Positions 8,742-16,900 of a stretch of 64,000 bases of DNA are shown here, piece by piece. Both the position numbers and the translations under genes were made by a program. The DNA is from JALYRV01 sp036675475 (GTDB taxonomy: Bacteria; Acidobacteriota; Vicinamibacteria; Vicinamibacterales; SCN-69-37): the NCBI GenBank assembly GCA_036675475.1, contig JAKFEY010000037.1, positions 1-64,000 of the forward strand, written 5' to 3'. The notes under the pieces were generated by a model. That model was not told the DNA's origin, did not search any database, and saw only the letters and a list, made by a program, of their open reading frames with translations. The first letter of the stretch is position 1. Each line of letters starts with the position of its first letter.

Positions 8742-10289
8742 GTGAATCTCGACGCCCGGCCGCCTGCGGCGGCCCTCGATCCCGGTCTGGCCGCACTCGC
8801 GCACGCGAGCTCGGAGATCGTGTGCATCGTCTCGGCGTCGGAACAGCTGCTGCTGATCAACCGCGCGGGCCGCGCGGCGCTCGGTTTCGCCGATGACGCC
8901 GGCGACGCGGCGGCCGACGGACCGCTTGCCGCGTATCTCGCGGCCGGCGACCGCGCCGCCGCGAGCGACGTGCTGTCGGACGTGCTGCGATCCGGGCAGT
9001 CGCGCGTGCAGACGCTGCATTTCGCGCGGCGTGATTCCGGCGCCCTGACGCCCATCGCCTGTACGATCGCGCGCCTGCCCGTGCGCGGCGAGCGGTGCGC
9101 GTGTGCCGCGATCGTCGGCCACCTCGCGCCGGGGCCTGACGCCTGGCGCGAGCGTGAGGCGGCGCACGACGCGGCCGAGCGCGCGCGCCTGATGGAACTC
9201 CTCATCGGCGTGGTCGGACACGACCTCCGCAATCCCCTCAACGCCATCATCACGTGCGCCCACTTCGTCGCCAAGCAGAGCGAGGTGCCGGGGGCCCGGG
9301 CCCTGATGGCGCGCATCATCGGCAGCGGCCAGCGGATGCAGCGCATGATCGAGCAGCTGCTCGACTTCACGCGCGTCCGCGCCGGCGGCATTCCGCTGCG
9401 CACCGCCGCCGCCGACTTCAGGGCCATCGTGGAGGCCGCGGCGGGGGAGATTCGCGTCACGCACCCGGGCTGCCCGATTGCGATCGAGACGCAGGGCGAC
9501 CCGACCGGCGTCTGGGATCCCGACCGCGCCGCGCAGCTCGTGTCGAATCTGCTCGGCAACGCCGCGGCGCACGGCGAGGGCGGGGTCCGCGTCGCGATCG
9601 ACGGCACGCGCGCCGGAGAGATCCGCGTGACGTTTTCGAACGGCGGCGCCATCCCGCCGGAGATCCTTCCGCTGCTGTTCAATCCGTTCCGCGTCGTGCA
9701 CCAGCGTGGCGAAGGCTCGGGAGGACTCGGGCTCGGCCTGTATGTCACGCGGCAGATCGCGCTGGCGCATGGCGGCGACGTGCGCGCCTCGTCGGACGCG
9801 ACCGGCACGCGCGTCGAGGTGCGGCTGCCGCGCCGTCCGGGCGCCGGGCCGCAGGCCGACGAGCCCGGCGCGGAGATCCATGCGCTCGAGCGCCTCGCCG
9901 CGCCGCCGGTCAACACCTCGGTCACGGCGCAGCTCTTCGGCGCCGCCCCCCTGCACGAACGGGTGCCGCAGATCTATTGGGAGATGTTCGAGCGGTATGG
10001 CCGCGCCCTCGACGCCGCGCTGGAACATCAGACCTACAAGCGCGTCGCCGGGGACTTCTCGGGCGATCTGCGAACGCTGGCCGAGCAGCTCGCGGACCTC
10101 GGGGCCGGGGCGCGCGAAGTCGCCGAGCTGCACAGCCGCGCGCTCCGGCAGCGCATGCGCTCCGGCACCTTCGCCAGGGCGCAGGCCTACACCGCCGAGG
10201 GCCGGCTGGTGTCCTTCGAGCTGATGGGGCATCTGCTGTCGGCGTACCGGCGCCGCGCGGGGCTCGGGCCCGGGGGGCAGCGTGGCTGA
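8742..10289 (+). CDS. PAS-like histidine kinase with a C-terminal RsbU-N/KaiA-like helical domain
   Basis: A soluble kinase of 515 residues with a GTG start. Residues 20-130 look like a PAS sensor. The HisKA helix has VVGHDLRNPLN (H160) and the HATPase domain has N-box residues N269 and N273 and GGLGLGLY (327-334). The acidic G1 residue is Asn (N300), as in several soluble kinase subfamilies. Residues of about 402-506 form an extra all-helical domain whose pattern (REVAELHSRAL, then SFELMGHLLSAY) resembles the N-terminal domain of RsbU, a fold shared with the KaiC-binding domain of KaiA. It heads an operon with kaiB, kaiC and two receiver-KaiB fusions, so it is the likely clock-type output kinase and may dock KaiC directly. 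Docking is inferred. Confidence 0.8.
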   Translation: MNLDARPPAAALDPGLAALAHASSEIVCIVSASEQLLLINRAGRAALGFADDAGDAAADGPLAAYLAAGDRAAASDVLSDVLRSGQSRVQTLHFARRDSGALTPIACTIARLPVRGERCACAAIVGHLAPGPDAWREREAAHDAAERARLMELLIGVVGHDLRNPLNAIITCAHFVAKQSEVPGARALMARIIGSGQRMQRMIEQLLDFTRVRAGGIPLRTAAADFRAIVEAAAGEIRVTHPGCPIAIETQGDPTGVWDPDRAAQLVSNLLGNAAAHGEGGVRVAIDGTRAGEIRVTFSNGGAIPPEILPLLFNPFRVVHQRGEGSGGLGLGLYVTRQIALAHGGDVRASSDATGTRVEVRLPRRPGAGPQADEPGAEIHALERLAAPPVNTSVTAQLFGAAPLHERVPQIYWEMFERYGRALDAALEHQTYKRVAGDFSGDLRTLAEQLADLGAGAREVAELHSRALRQRMRSGTFARAQAYTAEGRLVSFELMGHLLSAYRRRAGLGPGGQRG

Positions 10290-10602
10290 TCTCCAGCTCG
10301 AGCTGTATGTCGTCGGCCAGTCGCCATCCTCCCAGGCTGCCATCGAGAACCTGCGGGCGATCTGCGACGGCGTGCTCGCCGGCCGCTGCCACGTGCGCAT
10401 CGTCGACGTCCTCGACGAGCCGGACGCGGCCGAGCAGGCCAACATCCTGGCCACGCCGACACTCATCAAGCGCGCGCCGGTCCCGGTGCGCCGCATCATC
10501 GGCGACCTGTCCGTTACGCGCGACGTGCTCGACGGACTCGATCTGAATCGCGAAGAGCCTGCCACAGGCGAGGACCCCACACATGGCGGAAGCGCACCCT
10601 GA
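10282..10602 (+). CDS. kaiB: KaiB protein
   Basis: A 106-residue thioredoxin-like KaiB with ELYVVGQSPSSQAAIENLR, the loop VDVLDEPDAAEQANILATPTLIK and the fold-switch region IIGDLSVTRDVLDGL. The Gly and Asp whose substitution locks the cyanobacterial protein in one fold are both present. In cyanobacteria KaiB binds the CI ring of KaiC and turns phosphorylation state into timing. The GTG start lies 8 bases inside the kinase gene, and the 3' end overlaps kaiC by 20 bases, so expression is tightly coupled. It is a single-domain KaiB, unlike the receiver fusions further down the operon. Confidence 0.92.
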   Translation: MADLQLELYVVGQSPSSQAAIENLRAICDGVLAGRCHVRIVDVLDEPDAAEQANILATPTLIKRAPVPVRRIIGDLSVTRDVLDGLDLNREEPATGEDPTHGGSAP

Positions 10603-12100
10603 GTCCCCGATCGAGAAGACACCCACCGGCATTTCCGGTTTCGACCACATCACCGACGGCGGGCTGCCGCGCGGACGATCGACGCTCGTGTCGGGCACCG
10701 CCGGCAGCGCGAAGACCGTGCTCGCCATGCAGTTTCTGATCGAGGGCATCGCCCTGGGCGAGCACGGGGTCTTCGTGACGTTCGAAGAATCGCCGGCCGA
10801 CCTCCGGCGCAACGTGCTCGGATTCGGGTGGGACGTCGCCGCGCTCGAGGCGGCCAAACAGTTCTGCTTCGTCGACGCGTCCCAGCGGCCCGACGAAGAG
10901 CGGATTGAAGCCGGCATGTACGACTTCGGCGCGCTGCTCGCGCGCATCGAGGCCGCGGTGCACAAGGTCGGCGCGACGCGCGTGTCGCTCGATTCGATCG
11001 GCGCGGTCTTCGCGCAGTTCCGCGACGCGGCGATCGTCCGCCGCGAGCTGTATCGCATCAGCGCCGCGCTCAAGCAGCTCGACGTGACCGCCCTGATTAC
11101 CGCGGAGCGCAATGAGGAGTACGGCGCGATTTCGCGGCACGGGATGGAGGAGTTCGTCACCGACAACGTCGTGCTCGTGCGCAACGTGCTCGAGGACGAG
11201 AAGCGCCGCCGCACGATCGAGGTGCTCAAGCTCCGCGGCACGAACCATCACAAGGGCGAGTACCCGTTCTCGGTCAACCCCCAGGGCCTCATCGTGATCC
11301 CGCTGTCCGCGATTCTGCTGAAACAGAAGTCCACGACGCTGCGGATTACCTCGGGCAACAAGGAGCTCGACGCGATGTGCGGCAGCGGCTTCTTCCGCGA
11401 CTCGATCATCCTGGTGTCGGGCGCCACGGGCACGGGCAAGACGCTGATGGTCACGGCGTTCACCGCCGGCGGCATCGAGCAGGGCGAGCGCTGCCTGACC
11501 TTCTGCTTCGAAGAGAGCCGCGAGCAGTTCTTCCGCAACGCCGCCGGGTGGGGGTTCGACTTCGAGGCGCTCGAAGCGAAGGGCGACCTGAAGGTCGTGA
11601 CCGACTATCCGGAGATCATGCCGCTCGAGGATCACCTGATCCGCATGAAGCGGATTATTTCGGAGTTCAAGCCGAATCGCGTGGCGGTCGACAGCCTGTC
11701 GGCGCTCGAGCGCGTGTCGGGCAACCGCGGGTTCCGCGAGTTCGTCATCGGCCTCACCGCCTTCATCAAGCACGGCGAGATGGCCGGCCTCTTCACGTCG
11801 ACCACGCCCACGCTGCTCGGCGGCACGTCGGTCACCGAGGCGCACATTTCGACGATCTGCGATTCGATCATCCTGCTGCGCTACGTCGAGATGCACGGCG
11901 AGATGCGGCGCGGGCTCACCGTCCTCAAGATGCGGGGATCGGCGCACGACAAGGAGATCCGCGAGTTCACGATCGACGGCGCCGGCATGCATCTCGGCAA
12001 GTCGTTCCGCAATGTCACCGGCATCCTCTCGGGCAATCCGATGCAGCTGGCAATGGCGCCGGCCGACATCGACCGCCTGCGGGACATGTTCGAGGAATAG
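10583..12100 (+). CDS. kaiC: KaiC, double RecA-like ATPase and autokinase
   Basis: A 505-residue two-domain KaiC. CI has Walker A GTAGSAKT (38-45) and catalytic glutamates E68-E69. CII has GATGTGKT (280-287) and E310-E311. The phosphorylation region reads VTEAHISTICDS, so T418, S423 and T424 match T426, S431 and T432 of the Synechococcus protein. The full set of residues needed for autophosphorylation is therefore visible. The C-terminal tail after the A-loop region is shorter by about 14 residues than in cyanobacteria, where KaiA binds. It lies between kaiB and two receiver-KaiB genes. Probable role: a timing or stress-state hub whose state is read by the neighbours. Confidence 0.93.
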   Translation: MAEAHPESPIEKTPTGISGFDHITDGGLPRGRSTLVSGTAGSAKTVLAMQFLIEGIALGEHGVFVTFEESPADLRRNVLGFGWDVAALEAAKQFCFVDASQRPDEERIEAGMYDFGALLARIEAAVHKVGATRVSLDSIGAVFAQFRDAAIVRRELYRISAALKQLDVTALITAERNEEYGAISRHGMEEFVTDNVVLVRNVLEDEKRRRTIEVLKLRGTNHHKGEYPFSVNPQGLIVIPLSAILLKQKSTTLRITSGNKELDAMCGSGFFRDSIILVSGATGTGKTLMVTAFTAGGIEQGERCLTFCFEESREQFFRNAAGWGFDFEALEAKGDLKVVTDYPEIMPLEDHLIRMKRIISEFKPNRVAVDSLSALERVSGNRGFREFVIGLTAFIKHGEMAGLFTSTTPTLLGGTSVTEAHISTICDSIILLRYVEMHGEMRRGLTVLKMRGSAHDKEIREFTIDGAGMHLGKSFRNVTGILSGNPMQLAMAPADIDRLRDMFEE

Positions 12101-12102
12101 CG

Positions 12103-12771
12103 ATGGCGCGATCCACGATCCTGGTCGTCGAGGACGATGCGGCGCAGCGCGGCGCGCTGGCCGACGTGCTGCGCGAGGAAGGCCACGACGTGCGCGAGGC
12201 CGCGAGCGCGGAAGAGGCCCTGGCGCGCCTGGAGGATTCGGCCATCGACCTCGTCGTGGCCGATTATCAGCTGGCCGGTGCCACCGGCACGTGGCTCGCG
12301 CGCATCGCGCGCAGCGTGCACGGCGCCCCGCGGCGGACGATCATCATCAGCGGGCACGACACCCTGGCCGACGCGGCGGGCTTCACCGTGCTTCGCAAGC
12401 CGATCGACGTGGCCCGCTTCCTCGACGCCATCGGCCTGGCGCTCGGCGAGGCCCCCGCGCCGGCCGACGCCTTGTCGGGGCCGCTTCAGCGGATCGCCTT
12501 CGTGCTGTACGTCACCGATTCACTCTCGTCGCGCCGCGTGCGCAGGTCGCTGGAGGCGGTGATGCAGCGGTATGACCCGGCGCAGATCGCGCTCACCGTC
12601 GTGGAGCTCACCCGCGACACGGCCGCACAGGCCGAGGAGCATCGGATTGTGGTCACCCCCACATTGCTGAAGACCTTTCCTGCGCCGCGCGTCTGGATCT
12701 CCGGCGAGATCGAGCCGCCTGGTGTGCTCGAGCGCCTGCTCCAGCAGGCCGGCGTGGAGGCGCGATCATGA
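12103..12771 (+). CDS. response regulator: receiver domain fused to a KaiB domain (first copy)
   Basis: A 222-residue protein. Residues 1-115 are a receiver domain (D11-D12 pocket, phospho-accepting D54 in VVADYQL, K99 in RKPID). After a short linker, residues 128-215 form a KaiB/thioredoxin-like domain (FVLYVTDSLSSRRVRRSL, then RIVVTPTLLKTFPAPRVWISG). The fold-switch Asp of KaiB is Glu here (SGEIE). It starts two bases after the kaiC stop and overlaps the next gene by ATGA. It has no DNA-binding domain, so its output is probably protein binding, for example to the KaiC ring, under control of the kinase at the head of the operon. Confidence 0.85.
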   Translation: MARSTILVVEDDAAQRGALADVLREEGHDVREAASAEEALARLEDSAIDLVVADYQLAGATGTWLARIARSVHGAPRRTIIISGHDTLADAAGFTVLRKPIDVARFLDAIGLALGEAPAPADALSGPLQRIAFVLYVTDSLSSRRVRRSLEAVMQRYDPAQIALTVVELTRDTAAQAEEHRIVVTPTLLKTFPAPRVWISGEIEPPGVLERLLQQAGVEARS

Positions 12772-13457
12772 CCACGGTGCTGTATGTCGAAGACGATCCG
12801 CAGGTCAGGGCGTTCGTCGAGAATCTGTTGACCAGTGAAGGCTACGACGTCAAGCCCGCGTCGAGCGCGGAGGAGGCGTCGGCGCTCATGGCGCGCGAGC
12901 CGTTCGACCTGCTGCTGACCGACTACAACCTGCCCGGGCACAATGCCGACTGGATGTTGAGCGTCGGGCAGAAGCACGGGCTCCTCGATGGTGTTCCCGT
13001 GGTCATCCTGACCGGGACGGAGCGTCCTGCAGGCGTGGAAGGCTACCGCATCCTGCGCAAACCGGTCGATATTTCCGTGCTGCTCTCGTCCCTCGACGAC
13101 GCGCTCGCGGCGTCCGGCAAAGGCACCCGGCCACAGCCCGACACGACCGAGGTGTCGGCGACGCTGCTGTTGACGCTGTACATCACCGGGACGTCACGCG
13201 AATCGCAGAAGGCGCTGCGCAACCTCCAGCGCGCGTTGAAACCGTGCGATCCCGGCACCTATCGGCTGGTCGTGCACGACGTCACGAGCCCCGGCCTGCC
13301 CGCGGATGCGCTCGAAAACGACCGCGTGGTGGTCACGCCCACGCTCGTGCGATCAGCGCCGCTGCCCAAGCTCTGGGCGTTCGGCGATCTGTCGAAGACC
13401 GAGGTCCTCGACGACATGATCGCGTCGGTCTGCCGGGCGGAGGCGCCACCCGACTGA
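12768..13457 (+). CDS. response regulator: receiver domain fused to a KaiB domain (second copy)
   Basis: A 229-residue protein of the same design as its neighbour: receiver domain (D9-D10, D52 in LLTDYNLP, K98 in RKPVD) and KaiB-like domain (about 131-222, LTLYITGTSRESQKALRNL, VVVTPTLVRSAPLPKLWAFGDLSKTEV). Here the Gly-Asp pair of the KaiB switch region is kept (FGDLSKTEV), unlike in the first copy. The two copies differ widely in sequence, so the duplication is old and they may have different partners. The start overlaps the previous stop (ATGA). The next gene, 43 bases on, begins the metal-efflux island. Confidence 0.85.
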   Translation: MTTVLYVEDDPQVRAFVENLLTSEGYDVKPASSAEEASALMAREPFDLLLTDYNLPGHNADWMLSVGQKHGLLDGVPVVILTGTERPAGVEGYRILRKPVDISVLLSSLDDALAASGKGTRPQPDTTEVSATLLLTLYITGTSRESQKALRNLQRALKPCDPGTYRLVVHDVTSPGLPADALENDRVVVTPTLVRSAPLPKLWAFGDLSKTEVLDDMIASVCRAEAPPD

Positions 13458-13500
13458 GGCCGCTTGCGGAGGGCACCCGCTTCGCCGACAATAGGGAAGG

Positions 13501-13836
13501 ATGTCCCCCGCCAGATTGATCGCCGCGTGCGCACTGCTGGTCACCCTTGGTGGCCACCACCTGCTCACGTGTGCCGGCTGGAGCTCGTCGGCCGAAGCCC
13601 GCATGGCCTGTTGCCAGCGCGTGAGCGACTGCCACGAGATGGCCCGCGTCGACGCCTGCTGCGCGACCGGCCAAACCGAAGAAACCGCGCAGGTCTCGAG
13701 TGTTCGCGCGCCGCATGCGCCGGCTCCGATCCTCGTCACTCCCGTGCGTCCGGCGGCCGACGTCGCATTTCTGCACGTCCGCACCGCCGCCATGGGGCCG
13801 CCCCTCACGTTCCGCAACGCCGTCCTCCTGATCTGA
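13501..13836 (+). CDS. small exported Cys-rich protein before the RND efflux genes
   Basis: A 111-residue protein with a signal peptide (residues 1-18 or so). The mature N-terminal half has a cluster of seven cysteines (CAGW, ACCQ, DCHEM, DACC), then a Pro/Ala/Val-rich tail ending in LTFRNAVLLI. I do not recognise a family. The position before a heavy-metal RND pump, and the Cys/His/Met content, suggest a periplasmic metal-binding or sensing role. A second Cys-rich exported protein closes the island at 22915. Confidence 0.55.
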   Translation: MSPARLIAACALLVTLGGHHLLTCAGWSSSAEARMACCQRVSDCHEMARVDACCATGQTEETAQVSSVRAPHAPAPILVTPVRPAADVAFLHVRTAAMGPPLTFRNAVLLI

Positions 13837-13845
13837 GGCCCTCCC

Positions 13846-13913
13846 AGTACGAGTGTGTCTGAACGCCCCGCGGCGTTCCGAGCGTACTGCTGCGTCCGCA
13901 TGCCCGCATGCGG
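13846..13913 (+). promoter_or_regulatory. two hairpins in the leader of the cusA-like gene
   Basis: The first hairpin has outer arms AGTACG (13846-13851) and CGTACT (13883-13888) enclosing a 7-bp stem, GAACGCC (13861-13867) with GGCGTTC (13872-13878). The second is CCGCATGC (13896-13903) with GCATGCGG (13906-13913) around a 2-base gap. They fill the gap between the Cys-rich gene and the pump gene. They could be a terminator-like attenuator or an operator; no T-run follows. Confidence 0.4.
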
Positions 13914-13933
13914 CGCCCGTGAAGTGAGCCTCT

Positions 13934-16900
13934 ATGATTCATCGTCTCGTTGAGCTGTCGCTGCGCTATCGCGCCGTCGTGATCGGCCTGTCGCTGCTGC
14001 TCGGCCTTGCCGGGTACGCCGCCATGACCACGACTGCGGTGGACGCCATTCCCGACCTGTCCGACAACCAGGTCGTCGTCTTCACGGACTGGCCCGGCCA
14101 CAGCGCGCAGGAGGTCGAAGATCAGGTCACCTATCCGCTCGCCACGAGCCTGCAGGGGCTGCCCGGCACGCGTGTGGTGCGCTCGCAGTCGGCCTTCGGC
14201 TTCTCGATGATTTACGTCATCCTGCAGGACGACGTCGATTTGTATTTCGCCCGTTCGCGCGTCCTCGAGCGCCTCACGCTCGTCGGCACGCAGCTGCCGG
14301 ATGGGGTGACGCCGATGCTGGGCCCGGACGCGACCGGCGTGGGACACGTGTTCTGGTACACCGTTGAAAGTCCCACGCACTCGCTGACCGAACTGCGAAG
14401 CCTCCAGGACTGGTTCATCCGGTATCAGCTGACCTCCGTGCCAGGCGTCGCGGAAGTCGCCTCGGTCGGCGGACACGTGCAGCAATACGAGGTCGATGTC
14501 GATCCCGCGAAGCTTCGCGCGTATCGGATTCCGCTGAGCCGCGTGGTCGAGGCCGTCCAGACGAGCAATCGCAATGTCGGCGGCAACGTCCTCGAGTCGA
14601 GCGGGTCCTGGACGGTGGTGCGCGGCCTCGGATTGCTGGAGTCCACGCGCGATCTCGAAACCATTGCCGTCGGCTCGGCCGAGGGCGTGCCCATCTTCCT
14701 GCGGCAGGTCGCCGACGTGCGCATCGGCGCCGCGTTTCGCGTGGCCTCGCTCGTCAAGGGTGAGCACGAGGCGGTCGGCGGCGTCATCGTGGCGCGCGCC
14801 GGCGCCAACGCCAAGGCCGTGATTGACGGCGTGAAGCGCCGCATCGCCGAAATCGCGCCGGGCCTTCCCGAAGGGGTCCGCATCGTGCCGTTCTACGATC
14901 GCTCCACGCTCATCGAGCGCGCGACACAGACGCTGCGAATCGCGCTCATCGAGGAAATTCTCCTGGTCACGCTGGCGCACATCATCTTCCTGATGCACGC
15001 GCGCTCGATTCTCGCGGTCACGCTGCCGCTGCCGCTCGCCGTGCTCAGCGCGTTTCTCGGCATGCGGCTGTTCGGCATCACCTCGAACATCATGAGCCTC
15101 GCCGGCATTGCCATTGCCATCGGCGTGCTCGTCGACGCCGCCATCGTCGTCACCGAAAACGCGATCCGGACGATCGAGCAGCGCAAGGTGGATACGCGCG
15201 ATCGGGCGGCGGTGCGCCAGGCGGTGCTCGATGCGACGGCGCTCGTGGGCCGGCCGATCGTGTTCTCGATGGTGATCATCCTGCTGGCGTTCCTGCCGGT
15301 GTTCGCGCTGACCGGACAGGAGGGCAAGCTGTTCCATCCGCTGGCCTTCACCAAGACGTTCGCGGTGCTGGCCGCCACCATCCTTGCCGTGACGCTGGTG
15401 CCGGTGCTCTGCACGTTCCTGCTGCGCGGCAGGCTGCATCGCGAGGATGCCAATCCGCTGATGCGCGGCCTGCGCCGCGGATACGAGCCGCTGCTGCGCG
15501 GCGCGATTCGGCGTCCCGCCGCGACGCTCGGCCTGGCCGCGGCGCTGCTGATGGCTGCGCTGCTGCTCGCCACCCGCATCGGATCGGAGTTCATGCCGCC
15601 GCTCAACGAGGGCGACTTCATGTTCATGCCGATCGCGGATCCCGCGATCTCGCTCGACGAAACCACGCGCATCGCGGCGCGGCAGAACGCCATCCTGCAG
15701 ACGTTTCCCGAGGTGGAGTACGCCGTCGCAAAAGTAGGGCGGGCCGACACGTCCACCGATCCGTCGCCGCTGAACATGACCGAGACCATCGTCCATCTGA
15801 AGCCGCGCGACGCGTGGCGTCCGGGCCTGACGCCCGAGGCCCTGCGTGGGGAGATGGACGCGGCGCTTCGCCTTCCCGGTGTCGCCAACATCTGGACGAT
15901 GCCGATCGTGAACCGGATTGACATGCTGACGACCGGCATCCGCGCGGAAGTGGGCGTCAAGGTCTTCGGCCCCGATCTCGCGACGCTCGAACGCCTCGCG
16001 TCGCAGGTGGCGGCCGTGCTGCGACAGGTGCCTGGCGCCGCGAACGTGTATCCGGAGCAGATCACGGCGGGGCAGTATCTCAACATCACGGTCGATCGCG
16101 TGGCGGCGGCGCGGTACGGGCTGACCGTCGACCAGGTGCTCGAGGTGGTCGAGCGCGGCATCGGCGAAGCGCCGAGCACGACGACCATTGAAGGCCGCCG
16201 CCGGTTTCCGGTGCGCGTGCGCTACGCTCCGCAGTTTCGCGCCAATGCCGCGAGCCTCGGCGATGTCCTGGTGGACACGCCGGCCGGCAGCCAGGTGCCG
16301 CTGAAGAGCGTCGCGTCGCTCGCGTTCACGCGCGGCCCCGCGATGATCTCGTCGGAAAACGGCCTGCTGCTCGCGACGGTGCTGCTGAACGTGCAGGGAC
16401 GCCCGGCCGGCACCTTCGTCAACGAGGCGCGACGCGCGGTGGCGGCCGGCGTCAACCTGCCGGCCGGCTACGTGCTCTCGTGGAGCGGCCGTTTCGAGAA
16501 TCAGGAGCGGGCGCGCAGCCGCCTGCTGGTGGTGCTGCCGGTCGTGCTCGTCATCATCTTTCTGCTGCTCTGGTGGACCTACCGATCGCTGCTGGAGGCG
16601 GCGCACGTGCTGCTGGCGGTGCCGTTCGCGCTTACCGGCGGCATCGCGCTGGTGTGGGCGCTCGATTACAACGTCTCGGTTGCCGTCTGGGTGGGCTTCA
16701 TCGCACTGTTCGGCACGGCCGTGCAGACGGCCGTCGTCATGGTGATCTATCTCGAAGAAGCGGTGGAGCGCAGGCGCGCGGACGCCGGCGTCATGACGAG
16801 GACGCTGCTGCGCGAGGCGGTGATGGAGGGCGCGCTGCTGCGGCTGCGCCCGAAGGTGATGACCGTCGCCACGGTCGTGGCGAGCCTGCTGCCGATCATG

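Noticed and set aside
8559..10622. Open frame of 687 codons on the minus strand opposite the kinase and kaiB
   Set aside because: The composition is Arg/Ala-rich with no motif. The plus strand holds clear kinase and KaiB motifs.
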